64,000 nt of DNA, from the NCBI GenBank assembly GCA_945860165.1, contig CAMAPL010000002.1, positions 166,658-230,657 on the forward strand, given 5' to 3'. Positions 1 to 8,503 of this stretch are shown one piece after another. The position numbers and the translations under genes were made by a program. Source of the DNA: Rhizobium sp. Q54. Its GTDB lineage: Bacteria; Pseudomonadota; Alphaproteobacteria; Micropepsales; Micropepsaceae. The notes under the pieces were generated by a model. That model was given only the letters and a program-made list of their open reading frames with translations. It did no database searches and was not told the origin of the DNA. The first letter of the stretch is position 1; every line of letters starts with the position of its first letter.

Positions 1-210
1 TGGCGGTCTTCTGCATCTGATCGATGGAATCGTCCAGATGGCCGATCAGGTCCTTGATGTCGCCGCGGTCAAAGGGCGTGATTAAGGAGCGGCGGACGCT
101 GAGCATGACATCGTGGGCGAAGCGCCGTCTACCAAGATGCGGGCATGGGCGTTGAAAAGGCCGAAGAATTTTTCCTCGCGCGGAATCGTGGCCTGGAAAA
201 AGTGCAGCAC
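1..210 (-). pseudogene. DUF47 (PhoU-like) phosphate transport regulator, decayed, runs off left edge
   Basis: Reading the minus strand from a GTG at 210 gives an N-terminus beginning VLHFFQATIPREEKFFGLF and continuing NAHARILVDGA. This matches the start of the DUF47/TIGR00153 family, whose members sit beside Pit phosphate transporters. The frame then hits a stop at 82-84. In a second frame the same strand reads SVRRSLITPFDRGDIKDL followed by DDSIDQMQKTA to the window edge, which is the conserved second block of the family. Roughly 50 residues normally lie between the two blocks and are missing, and the frame has shifted, so this looks like an internal deletion with frameshift rather than a single sequencing error. 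The family assignment is from memory of the motif. The part left of base 1 is unseen. Confidence 0.6.
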
Positions 211-301
211 GGAGAACCCCCGATGTTTTGTCGGCCATTGCTTGCAATGGCCGCTCCCACCACCGCGTCAACGGGGCATAAAATGCCTTTGATTACAAAA
301 G

Positions 302-333
302 GGCAGGGGCGCGGATCGCTCCGCGCCCCTGCC
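302..333 (-). terminator. Rho-independent terminator of the PQQ dehydrogenase gene
   Basis: A perfect 14-bp inverted repeat (GGCAGGGGCGCGGA, loop TCGC, then its complement) lies 20 bases beyond the stop of the minus-strand dehydrogenase gene. On that strand it is followed by CTTTTGTAATC, a weak T tract. Confidence 0.7.
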
Positions 334-353
334 ACAATGGTTGGCTTTATGCG

Positions 354-2636
354 TCAGTCCGGCAAGCCGAACACGAACAGGTTGTAGCCATTGGCCGGGC
401 GGCGCACTTCCCGCAGCAGGGTGGCGGGCTTGTTCTGCGGGCTGCCGCCGCCAAGGCCGGTGGTGACGGCAATGTATTGCTTGCCGCCGACGCTGAAGCT
501 GACTGGATAGCCCTGTACCGTGGTGCCCAGGCGCGAGGTCCACAGGGTTTTGCCGTTGCGGGTATCCACCGCGCGGAAGACGCGGTCGAAATCGCCGACA
601 AAGGCCAGGTTGCCCGCCGTTGAGACCACGCCGGTCAGGAAGGGCGAGCGCTGCTGGAACGACCAGAGCGGCTTGAGATCGCTGGCGCGGTAAGCCGAGA
701 GGCGGCCATTGTTACCATTGGTGCCGGGCATCTCGAAGTAGGTCTGCGAGCCGTTGCCGAGCATGAAGACGCAGGACTGCGACAGTGGAATGATCAGCGC
801 ATCGCTGGGCTGATGATAGCTGGTCGCCTGCCAGTCATGACCGCCCTGCGGGCCGGGGCAGGACGACAGCCACTGATCCACCTTCTGGTTATGAATGTCC
901 TTGCGATAGACGACCTTGCCGGTCTTCTCGTCAAAGTTTTCATAGACGTTCTGAAACACCGTCTGCTTGGCGGCCAGGAACTTGCCGGTGTTGGCATCCA
1001 GCTTCCACAGGATGCCCGGCTTGCCAATGGTGAGCACCGACTTCTGATTTTCGTGCGTCACGATCACGCGCTCGAACACTTCGTCGAGATCGAGGGATTC
1101 GCCCGGCGCATGGTTGTACGCCCACTTCAGCTTGCCGGTATCGGCATCCAGCGCGATGGTCGAGTTGGCATAGTCGGTGGCGCCAGCGCCCGAGCCGCGC
1201 AGGTCGCGCCGCCAGGGCTTGGCTTGCGCCGTGCCCCAATAGGTCGTGTTGCTTTCCGGATCGTAGGTGCCCGCTATCCAGGTTTCGCCGCCCTTGCGTT
1301 CATTGTCGGGCAGCCCACCCCAGCTGTCGCCGCCCTTCTGGCTTTTCAGCGCGACGGTGGTGAACTTCCAGTCGCGCTTGCCGGTCCTGGCGTCATAGGC
1401 GCTGATGTAACAGTGATTGTCGTCGCCCTTGCGGCCGCAATTGGTCATGCCGACCAGCACACGGCCATTGACGATGATGATGCCGCCGGTGGAGCCGCCG
1501 ACCATGCCGCTGTTGTTGGCGAACATTTTCTCGTCGGTGATGTGGGACTTCCACACCTGCTTGCCGGTGCGCGCGTCCAGGGCATAGACATAACCCTGGG
1601 GCGTGTTGACATAGATGTTGTTGCCCCAGAGGCCCATGGAGCGGGTTTCCTCGGTGGAGGGGCCGGGACCGGGACGGCGCGGCGCTGGACCCAGGCGGTT
1701 TTCCCACAGCAGTTCGCCGCTCTTGGCATCCAGCGCCTGGATGGTGTTGCTGGTGCCCCAGATGAAGAGAACGCCGCTATGGATCAGCGGTGTGATTTCC
1801 AGGGTGCCGTTTTCCGGCAGCGACCACATCCATTTCAGCTGCAGCGACCCGACATTCTGGGTGTTGATCTGGTCCAGCGGACTGTAGCTCCAGCCCTGGT
1901 AATTGCGCCGGTACATCAGCCAGTCGCTGTCCGCCGGCTTGCGCAGCATCTCATCGGTGACCGGCACGTAATTCTGGATATTGCCTTCGACGATCAGGCC
2001 GAACTGGGTCGGCAGGCCGAAACCGCCCGGATCGGGCACGCGAAAGCCCGCCATGGCACGCGCGAAAAGGCTTTGGCCGGCAGCTGCCGGGGCATTGCTG
2101 GTGCCGGAGGCCGGCGGCGGCGTGGATGCTGCGCGCGCGGCACCGGAATCGGGCTCTTCCGTGCTGCCAGCCTGCGCGGTCATGGCGGGGCGATTTGCCG
2201 GCACGCGGCCGCTCGCAATGGTATCGATCTGAACCGCGGTGGCCGGGGTGAAGGCCGCGCCGCCGGCGCGCGCGCCATTGCGCTCCAGAATATAGGCGGT
2301 GATATCGGTATACTGCTTTTCGCTCAGGGTGCCGCCGCCGCCCAGCGGCATGGTCGCGTGAATCTTGCTGTAAAGCTGCGCCGTACTGCGCTTGCCCCAG
2401 GCGCCGATGAAGGCAGTGCCCCCTAGCGCCGGCGCATCATTGGTGCCGCTCAGGTCGGGTAGGTGGCAGCCGGCGCAAGCATTGTCATACATTGCGTGTC
2501 CGTCATTTGCCTGTGCCGCGGTGAAGGGACCGGCGGCGCCCTGACCCATGGCAGAGGGGCCAAAAGCTGTGGCGCCGAGCGCGCCCATCGCGATCGTGGC
2601 AGCCGCACCCAGAAACAATCCAGTTTTCTTACGCAT
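354..2636 (-). CDS. Exported quinohemoprotein: N-terminal cytochrome c fused to PQQ dehydrogenase propeller
   Basis: A 760-residue periplasmic oxidoreductase. Residues 1 to about 32 form a signal peptide. A c-type heme site CAGCH (C54, C57, H58) is followed by a probable axial Met (M96 in ATMPLGG). From about residue 200 the protein is an eight-bladed PQQ propeller with repeated ALDA-TG-W blade motifs, and LDLDEVFE occupies the place of the catalytic Asp loop of methanol/alcohol dehydrogenases. The vicinal Cys pair typical of methanol dehydrogenase is not seen. The heme is at the N-terminus, whereas classical quinohemoprotein alcohol dehydrogenases have it at the C-terminus. I choose the ATG at 2636, preceded by GAGGA, over an in-frame TTG at 2651. 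The substrate is unknown, probably an alcohol, polyol or sugar. The CHRD gene lies 60 bp upstream on the same strand, so the two are probably co-transcribed. Confidence 0.85.
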   Translation of the reverse strand: MRKKTGLFLGAAATIAMGALGATAFGPSAMGQGAAGPFTAAQANDGHAMYDNACAGCHLPDLSGTNDAPALGGTAFIGAWGKRSTAQLYSKIHATMPLGGGGTLSEKQYTDITAYILERNGARAGGAAFTPATAVQIDTIASGRVPANRPAMTAQAGSTEEPDSGAARAASTPPPASGTSNAPAAAGQSLFARAMAGFRVPDPGGFGLPTQFGLIVEGNIQNYVPVTDEMLRKPADSDWLMYRRNYQGWSYSPLDQINTQNVGSLQLKWMWSLPENGTLEITPLIHSGVLFIWGTSNTIQALDAKSGELLWENRLGPAPRRPGPGPSTEETRSMGLWGNNIYVNTPQGYVYALDARTGKQVWKSHITDEKMFANNSGMVGGSTGGIIIVNGRVLVGMTNCGRKGDDNHCYISAYDARTGKRDWKFTTVALKSQKGGDSWGGLPDNERKGGETWIAGTYDPESNTTYWGTAQAKPWRRDLRGSGAGATDYANSTIALDADTGKLKWAYNHAPGESLDLDEVFERVIVTHENQKSVLTIGKPGILWKLDANTGKFLAAKQTVFQNVYENFDEKTGKVVYRKDIHNQKVDQWLSSCPGPQGGHDWQATSYHQPSDALIIPLSQSCVFMLGNGSQTYFEMPGTNGNNGRLSAYRASDLKPLWSFQQRSPFLTGVVSTAGNLAFVGDFDRVFRAVDTRNGKTLWTSRLGTTVQGYPVSFSVGGKQYIAVTTGLGGGSPQNKPATLLREVRRPANGYNLFVFGLPD

Positions 2637-2673
2637 TTTATACGTCCTCAAATTTAGTTGGCGCGCCTGATCT

Positions 2674-2707
2674 TGTTAGCGCGAAGGCCAAATCTGTTAG
2701 CGCGAAG
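2674..2707. repeat. Two direct copies of TGTTAGCGCGAAG, 21-bp period
   Basis: The 13-mer occurs at 2674-2686 and 2695-2707. The second copy contains the last codons and stop of the CHRD gene (minus strand), so the 3' end of that gene appears to have been locally duplicated in the gap before the dehydrogenase gene. Confidence 0.6.
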
Positions 2708-3227
2708 ATATGTCGAGTTGGGGAATGAACCAGTGATCCTGCTGCGGTATATTCGGGCCCACGGTTTCGTGTGCCGGGAACAGCCAGCCCCACAGCGTGC
2801 CTTTGGGACCCCAGGGATATTCGGCCGGCGCCTTTTCGGAATTGATCTGGATATAGAGTTTGCCGGTGCGCAGCGCCCGCGTCTGAGCGGCGGTCAGGCT
2901 GAAGCTGCCCGAAATTGTGCCGCTGGTGGCCTTGGTAACGTCCAGGTCCAGGATCTTCGGGCCGGGCATGCCCGCCACCTGAGAGGTGAAGACGTGCGCC
3001 GTGGTGGCGTTGGAGGGAAGGCCACGGAAGTCGCCATTCACGACAAAGGTCTTGCCGTCATAGCTGGCGGTGGCATCGCCACGGCCGGCGATGACCGCCT
3101 TGGTCTCGTCGTCCAGCGGCATCGGACCCAGGTTGGTCTGGTAATCCGCCGAAAAAACAGGCGCGCCAAAAATTGATGATGCGGCCAGCGCCACTAGCAG
3201 CGCCGGGGCAAACAGTTTGAAAATCAC
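2697..3227 (-). CDS. CHRD-domain exported protein
   Basis: A 176-residue protein with a signal peptide (about residues 1-27, hydrophobic core LLVALAASSIFGA). The mature part matches the CHRD (chordin) domain: a GDFRGLPSNATTAHV segment, a central GSFSLTAAQTRALRTGKLY segment, then LYIQINSEKAPAEYPWGP, the typical 'yv-nihs---p-GEIRGQ' end of the fold in divergent form. Bacterial CHRD proteins are exported and of unknown biochemical role. The start is a GTG with AAGGAG 9 bases upstream. It is the first gene of a probable two-gene operon with the heme-PQQ dehydrogenase, which suggests a periplasmic accessory role. That role is inference from position only. Confidence 0.75.
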   Translation of the reverse strand: MIFKLFAPALLVALAASSIFGAPVFSADYQTNLGPMPLDDETKAVIAGRGDATASYDGKTFVVNGDFRGLPSNATTAHVFTSQVAGMPGPKILDLDVTKATSGTISGSFSLTAAQTRALRTGKLYIQINSEKAPAEYPWGPKGTLWGWLFPAHETVGPNIPQQDHWFIPQLDISSR

Positions 3228-3521
3228 GTTTCGGACTCCTTACGGTTGATTGCCACCGCCGCCGGCCAGCCTGGCCCGGTGATGGTGCACCATTCCTCCC
3301 AAACCTCGTTGGCTGAGGCATTTTTTATGGCGGGCACACTAGCAGCGGGCGCAGGCTTGAGCCAGCGCCGCCATGGTACGGAAATCGCGGAAATTGTCGC
3401 AAAATCCCGCAGAACCGGTGCGGCGCGGCATGGCCATATTTAAGGCATTTCCGCCATGCTATAGGAGATACAGGGGCCACCAAAAGACCGCGCAGCGGTC
3501 TCACGGCCAAGGACATCTTCG
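3228..3521. other. Divergent intergenic region between CHRD gene and mlaC-like gene
   Basis: The 294 bases hold the promoters of both flanking genes. A short hairpin AGACCGC-GCA-GCGGTCT at 3485-3501 lies just before the plus-strand start. I see no coding potential and no recognisable operator. Confidence 0.5.
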
Positions 3522-4127
3522 ATGAATCGCAGGCATCTCCTGCTCGCTGGTATGGCGGGCGCATTGGGCTTTGCATTTGTGCTGCCCGCATCGGCGGCAA
3601 ACACGGCGGAAGACTTTGTCTCCGGCAATATCCAGCAGGGTTTCGACATCCTCAATGATCGCGGCACCAGCGCGGCACACCGCAAGGCGCGCTTCGCCAC
3701 CTTTATTGTCGGGCTCACCGATGTGAAGCGCGTCGCCGTGTTTCTGCTGGGCCGTTACGCGAACGCGGCCGCGCCCGCCGACATGGATGCTTATGTCGCG
3801 GCCTATCAGGATTATGTGCTGGGCGTATATCAATCCTACTTTGCGCAGTATGCCGGCCAGAGCCTGCGCATCATCGGTTCACGCGAACGCGCAACGAATG
3901 ATTTTGTCGTGCTCACCAACATGACCGGCAACAGTGCCACGCCGATCGAGATTGATTTTCGTGTACGCACCGATGGTGCAAAGCCCGTGCTGGTGGATTT
4001 GGGTGTTGCCGGCGTGTGGCTGGCGCTGGCGCAACGCGATCAGTTCACCGCCGTGCTCGGTCAGAATAACGGCGACATCAAAGCGTTGACCGCGCATCTG
4101 CGCAGCACAGAAAAACTCTATTGCTAG
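3522..4127 (+). CDS. mlaC: MlaC/Ttg2D-family phospholipid-binding periplasmic protein
   Basis: A 201-residue protein with a cleavable signal (MNRRHLLLAGMAGALGFAF, AxA site near residue 25) and the Tgt2/MlaC fold pattern: an N-terminal helix bundle, the ARFATFIVGLTDVKRVAVFLLGRY block, then a beta-rich half ending in LVDLGVAGVWLALAQRDQF, the usual 'v-gvsl---r-ef' MlaC signature. MlaC shuttles phospholipids between outer-membrane MlaA and inner-membrane MlaFEDB. Here it stands alone, with no mlaFEDB beside it; mlaA is 33 kb away in the same window. The related hopanoid-associated protein HpnM has the same fold and cannot be excluded. AAGGAC lies upstream of the ATG. Confidence 0.7.
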   Translation: MNRRHLLLAGMAGALGFAFVLPASAANTAEDFVSGNIQQGFDILNDRGTSAAHRKARFATFIVGLTDVKRVAVFLLGRYANAAAPADMDAYVAAYQDYVLGVYQSYFAQYAGQSLRIIGSRERATNDFVVLTNMTGNSATPIEIDFRVRTDGAKPVLVDLGVAGVWLALAQRDQFTAVLGQNNGDIKALTAHLRSTEKLYC

Positions 4128-4308
4128 GAACTTTTGTTCCCACGAGTTGCAACTTGAATTTTGCGCAGCGCACAGGTATGTCCGTACCGCTGGGGTGCAA
4201 CACGCGCGAGACTGTTTGGTTCCGCGCATCGACTGAAAAATTTTGACGCGCCCGTAAGTTCCTCACGTTCCATCAGTTCCCACAAGCGACCCCTTCAATG
4301 GAGCCACT

Positions 4309-5160
4309 GTGTCCAATGCTGAACCTTTTGCCCTGGGGATGAAGCCTTGCCTGTGCGGTTTTGCGTACGCCCTGTTGCTGGGTAGACTTTTCGCCGTGGC
4401 GGCGATGACGATGCAGAGAACCGATTTCAACACCCATGGCGATAATGGCCATGGCAATCGTTCCATTCTGTTGCAGACCGTGAACGAATCCGCGCCGCAG
4501 GAGATCTCGGCCTATCATTATGAAAGGCGACTGACCTCGAACCAGTTGCTCAATCGCTGGGACACGCTGATCACGGAAGCCTCGCAGCGTTTCCATGTTC
4601 CCAAGCCGTGGATTCGCGCTGTGATGCGCCAGGGAAAAGGTTGTCGTACTATTCTGGGCTATGACCGTCCCATCGTCAGCCGCGCCGGCGCCATCGGCCT
4701 GATGCAGGTGATGCCTGCGACCTATGACGAGCTGGCCGAGCAGCACAGACTGGGCGACGATCCCTTCGACGCGCGCAACAATATCCTGGCCGGCACCGCT
4801 TACTTGCGCTGGCTGCATAAGCTCTACATCTTTCCCAAGATGTTCACCGCCTACAATGCCGGCCCCGGCCGCGTCGAGCGGGGCGGGCGGCTTCCGGCCG
4901 AAACCCGCGCCTATGTCGGCGGCATCACCAAGATCTTGCGCACCCGCACCGCCTCCCTGGAGCTTGTGAAGCTGACCCGTCCCAATGGCGCGGCTGTCAA
5001 GATCGATCCGGGCAAGATCACCGACATCCGTCCGGCGCTGCCGAGCGAATACGCCCCCAGCGTGAAGACGGTGGTCACCATAGGCCGCCTCCAGCAGGGA
5101 ATTCGCGAGAATGTCACTGTCGCCATCAATGCGATCCGGGCGACCGGCGGACTGCTCTAG
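4309..5160 (+). CDS. Lytic transglycosylase-like protein with catalytic Glu replaced
   Basis: A 283-residue SLT-domain protein. The soluble lytic transglycosylase fold is clear from WIRAVMRQ, then GAIGLMQVMPATYDEL, AYNAGPGRV and LPAETRAYV in the correct order (about residues 100-205). The family motif RQESGG, which holds the single catalytic Glu, reads RQGKGC here (G109, K110, C112). A functional family member would cut the MurNAc-GlcNAc bond of peptidoglycan; this one may be inactive or only bind. A hydrophobic segment at residues 11-33 could be a signal or anchor. The start is the GTG at 4309 with GGAG five bases upstream; the ATG at 4339 is an alternative. The changed bases differ at several positions from the usual codons, so one base-call error does not explain it. 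Confidence 0.75.
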   Translation: MSNAEPFALGMKPCLCGFAYALLLGRLFAVAAMTMQRTDFNTHGDNGHGNRSILLQTVNESAPQEISAYHYERRLTSNQLLNRWDTLITEASQRFHVPKPWIRAVMRQGKGCRTILGYDRPIVSRAGAIGLMQVMPATYDELAEQHRLGDDPFDARNNILAGTAYLRWLHKLYIFPKMFTAYNAGPGRVERGGRLPAETRAYVGGITKILRTRTASLELVKLTRPNGAAVKIDPGKITDIRPALPSEYAPSVKTVVTIGRLQQGIRENVTVAINAIRATGGLL

Positions 5161-5211
5161 CGTCCGCGGTTTTGGCGGGTAATATCGGTACCTAAAATTT
5201 TGGGGCCGTCC

Positions 5212-7329
5212 ATGAAACACACCCTATATATAAGTGCGCTTGCAGTGCTACTGGCGGGTCCAGCCCTTGCCCAGCCCAACCCCTTCGCCAGCCCCAGCAC
5301 CTTGCCCTACCAGGCGCCGCGTTTCGACCTGATTAAGGACAGAGACTTCCAGCCCGCCTTCGTTGCCGGGATGAAGCAGCATATCGGCGAGATCAACGCC
5401 ATCGCGAACAGTTCCGCCGCGCCCAGCTTCGATAACACTATTGTGGCACTGGAGCGTTCGGGACGGATGCTGGAGCGGGTCGGCAATGTCTTCTTCGCAG
5501 TGGCGCAGGCCAACTCGAATCCTGCGCTGGAAAAGGTAGAGACGGCAATGGCGCCCAGGCTGGCTGCCCATACCGACGCCATCTACCTCAATCCCAAACT
5601 GTTCCTGCGGGTGAAGGCGCTGTACGAAAAGCGCCAGGCACTTAAGCTGGACGCCGAGGCGCTGCAAACCCTCTCCATCTATTTCAAGCAATTCGTCCAT
5701 GCCGGCGCCAACCTGAATGAGGCGGGCAAGGCGCGGCTGAAGGCGATTAACCAGCAGGCCGCCTCGCTGGAGACATCCTTCCAGCAGAAACTGCTGGCGG
5801 GCACCAAGGCCGGCGGACTGGTGCTGGACAGCAAGGCCCAGCTGGCAGGGCTGACAGAGGCCGAGATCGCCTCTGCCGCCGATGCCGCCAAGGCGCGCGG
5901 GCTAAAGGGAAAATATATTTTGCCGCTGCAGAACACCACGCAGCAGCCGCTGCTGACATCGCTGGCCGACCGCGGTGTGCGCGAAAAGCTGTTTCAGGCC
6001 AGCTGGACACGATCCGAGAAAGGCGACGCCAACGACACCCGCGCCATCATCGCGCAACTGGTGATGCTACGGATCGAAAAGGCTAAGCTGCTAGGCTATG
6101 CGAACTATTCGGCCTACGTGCTTTATGATCAGATGGCAGGGTCGGCGCAGGCGGTGGAGAAGTTCATCGGGCAGCTGGTGCCGGCGACCCGTGCCAAGGC
6201 GGCGGAAGAAGCCAGGCTTATTCAGTCCGCGATCGACAAGGACGGCGGCAAATTCCAGCTGAGGCCCTGGGACTGGCAGCGCTATGCGGAGAAAGTGCGC
6301 AAGGCGCGGTACGATCTGGATGAAGCCGCGCTCAAGCCCTATTTCGAGATTAACAAGGTGCTGACGGACGGCGTGCTGTATTCAGCCACCCGGCTATACG
6401 GCATCACCTTCAAGCGCCGCACCGACATCCCCGTCTATCATCCCGATGTGATGGTCTATGAGGTGTTCGAGGAAAATGGCCGCCCGCTAGGGCTGATGTA
6501 TTTCGATCTGTGGAAGCGCGACAACAAGCGTGGCGGCGCCTGGATGAGCAATTATGTCGGCCAGGCCAAGCTCTTCGGCACCAGGCCAGTGATTTATAAT
6601 GTTGCCAATTTCACCAAGCCGGCGGCCAGCCAGCCTGCCCTTGTCAGCTTCGATGACGTGGGCACCATGTTCCACGAATTCGGCCATGCGCTACACGGAC
6701 TGTTCGCCAACCAGACCTATCCGCTTTTGTCGGGCACCAATGTGGCGCGCGACTTTGTGGAATTCCCTTCCCAGTTCAACGAGCATTGGGCGCTGCATCC
6801 CGATATCCTGAAGCGCTATGCGGTGCATTACAAAACTGGCATTCCGATTCCGCAGGCGCTGGTGGACCGCATCAAGAAATCCCAGAGCTGGGGCCAGGGT
6901 TATGCCCTGGGTGAATTGCTGTCGGCATCGCAGCTCGACATGCAGTGGCACGCTTTGCCGCCCGGTTCGCCAAAACCGGATGTGAGTGCCTTCGAGACCA
7001 AGGCGCTCAAGGCCACCGGCACCGATTTCCCCAATGTGCCGCCGCGCTATCGCTCCAGCTATTTCCTGCACATCTGGGCCAACGGTTATGCCAGCAGTTA
7101 TTATGCCTATCAGTGGACGATGATGCTGGATACCAACGCCTATGCCTTGTTCAACGCCAATGGCGGGATGACCCGGACCAACGGCCAGCGCTTCCGTGAC
7201 CTGATACTGTCCAAGGGTCACACCATGAATTACGGCCCGATGTTCCGGGCGTTTTACGGCAAGGACCCCGAGATTGGCCCGATGCTGGAGCATCGCGGGC
7301 TAGTGCTGCCAAATGCCGGCGCCAAATAA
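5212..7329 (+). CDS. dcp: M3-family zinc metallopeptidase (peptidyl-dipeptidase Dcp type)
   Basis: A 705-residue peptidase with a signal peptide (MKHTLYISALAVLLAGPALA), so periplasmic. The zinc motif HEFGH is at residues 488-492, followed by EFPSQFNEHW, which supplies the third ligand region of M3 enzymes. Length and the C-terminal SSYFLHIWANGYASSYYAYQW block match Dcp, which removes C-terminal dipeptides from peptides. I use the ATG at 5212 rather than the in-frame TTG at 5200 because it begins the signal peptide directly. It is a single gene; its 3' end runs into a response-regulator remnant. Confidence 0.9.
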   Translation: MKHTLYISALAVLLAGPALAQPNPFASPSTLPYQAPRFDLIKDRDFQPAFVAGMKQHIGEINAIANSSAAPSFDNTIVALERSGRMLERVGNVFFAVAQANSNPALEKVETAMAPRLAAHTDAIYLNPKLFLRVKALYEKRQALKLDAEALQTLSIYFKQFVHAGANLNEAGKARLKAINQQAASLETSFQQKLLAGTKAGGLVLDSKAQLAGLTEAEIASAADAAKARGLKGKYILPLQNTTQQPLLTSLADRGVREKLFQASWTRSEKGDANDTRAIIAQLVMLRIEKAKLLGYANYSAYVLYDQMAGSAQAVEKFIGQLVPATRAKAAEEARLIQSAIDKDGGKFQLRPWDWQRYAEKVRKARYDLDEAALKPYFEINKVLTDGVLYSATRLYGITFKRRTDIPVYHPDVMVYEVFEENGRPLGLMYFDLWKRDNKRGGAWMSNYVGQAKLFGTRPVIYNVANFTKPAASQPALVSFDDVGTMFHEFGHALHGLFANQTYPLLSGTNVARDFVEFPSQFNEHWALHPDILKRYAVHYKTGIPIPQALVDRIKKSQSWGQGYALGELLSASQLDMQWHALPPGSPKPDVSAFETKALKATGTDFPNVPPRYRSSYFLHIWANGYASSYYAYQWTMMLDTNAYALFNANGGMTRTNGQRFRDLILSKGHTMNYGPMFRAFYGKDPEIGPMLEHRGLVLPNAGAK

Positions 7330-7528
7330 AAATGGCGTGGAAGCCCTCGAACTGCTGAAACCCAATCCCGAGATCGCGCTGCTGGTCTCGGACGTCAATA
7401 TGCTGCGCATGGATGGCTATGCCCAGGATCTGCCGCCCCAATTCCTCAAGGCGTGGGACATCCAGATTTTGCACAAGTCCTTCAACCTGGAAAAGCTTTG
7501 CACCCTGGCGGTGGAGATGGTGGCCTAG
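7313..7528 (+). pseudogene. Response-regulator receiver (CheY-like) domain remnant
   Basis: After overlapping the last codons of the M3 peptidase gene, the frame reads NGVEALELLKPNPEIALLVSDV, then MLRMDGYAQDL and ILHKSFNLEKLCTLAVEMV. This is the middle and end of a REC domain: the phospho-acceptor Asp stands in LLVSDV, MLRMDGY replaces the usual 'MPGMDG', and the conserved Lys stands in LHKSF. The N-terminal beta-1 and acidic pair are absent, and the segment between MDG and the Lys is too short (the Thr/Ser strand is deleted). No independent ribosome binding site is seen. I treat it as a degenerate gene end captured behind the peptidase gene. Confidence 0.55.
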
Positions 7529-7585
7529 TGTCTATTCGAAGTCCCCCGGTCGACAAGCGGCAAGCCCGCGTATAGAAAAATACTC

Positions 7586-8503
7586 ATGAGCGAACCTGCC
7601 TTTATTGCCGGCGACTGGGGCACCAGCCGCTTGCGGCTTTATCTCTGCGACCCGTCTGGCCATGTGCTGGCGCGCGCCGAAGGCGAGGGTGCGGCGGTGC
7701 CCGATTGTGCCGGGCGTTTCGCCGCTGCGGTGGCCCCTTGGGACAAAGCGCATGGCAAGTTGCCCGCGCTGCTGGGCGGCATGGTGGGTTCCACCATCGG
7801 CTGGCACGAAGTGCCTTATCTCAGCTGCCCGGCGCGGCCTGAAGCGATTGCCGCCGCTGCCCTGCGGTTCGAAGACGACGACCGCGCCATTGCCATCGTG
7901 CCGGGCCTGAAATGCGTCAGCCGGACCGGGGCGCCCGATGTGATGCGCGGCGAGGAGGTACAGATATTGGGCGCGCTGCGGCTGTATCCCGAACTGGCCA
8001 AGGGGCGCCGCATCATCTGTATGCCCGGCACCCATGCCAAATGGGTGGCGGTGGAAGACGGTGCGGTGATGGAATTCCAGACCGCGCTGTCGGGTGAACT
8101 GTTCGATCTGCTGCGCAAGCATAGCGTGTTGGCGCGCGACGGCGGCGAGGTGCGTGCCGACAGCCATGCCTTCACGCAGGGCCTGGATTTCTTCCGCCGC
8201 AATGCCCAGGCCGATCTGTTGTATCTGCTGTTCAGCACCCGCAGCCGGGTGGTGACGGGCGAGATGCCCAAGGCTGATGGCGCGTCCTATCTGTCGGGTC
8301 TGGTGCTGGGCGCGGATGTAGATACAGCGGCGTCGCTGTTCGATCTTTCGCCGGAAGATGCGGTGCATTTGATCTGCACCCCAGCGCTGGCGGCGCTTTA
8401 TGGCAAGGCCCTGGCGCAGTATGGTCTGAAAATAAATGTACTGGACGGCGATGCCTGTGCGCTGGCTGGACTGGTGCGGATTCACACGGAAGTTTTTTCA
8501 TGA
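7586..8503 (+). CDS. dgoK: 2-dehydro-3-deoxygalactonokinase
   Basis: A 305-residue DgoK-family sugar kinase. It phosphorylates 2-dehydro-3-deoxy-D-galactonate (KDGal) to the 6-phosphate in the De Ley-Doudoroff pathway. The N-terminal GDWGTSRLRLYL phosphate-binding loop, GMVGSTIGWHEVPYL, CMPGTHAKWVAVEDG and the C-terminal LVLGADVD block follow the family order, and the length is typical. The stop overlaps the start of dgoA by four bases (ATGA), so the two are translationally coupled. Confidence 0.93.
   Translation: MSEPAFIAGDWGTSRLRLYLCDPSGHVLARAEGEGAAVPDCAGRFAAAVAPWDKAHGKLPALLGGMVGSTIGWHEVPYLSCPARPEAIAAAALRFEDDDRAIAIVPGLKCVSRTGAPDVMRGEEVQILGALRLYPELAKGRRIICMPGTHAKWVAVEDGAVMEFQTALSGELFDLLRKHSVLARDGGEVRADSHAFTQGLDFFRRNAQADLLYLLFSTRSRVVTGEMPKADGASYLSGLVLGADVDTAASLFDLSPEDAVHLICTPALAALYGKALAQYGLKINVLDGDACALAGLVRIHTEVFS

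Noticed and set aside
813..2426. Long plus-strand frame (537 codons) opposite the PQQ dehydrogenase
   Set aside because: It mirrors the codon structure of the real gene on the other strand, has no ribosome binding site and no family-like motifs; a GC-rich shadow.
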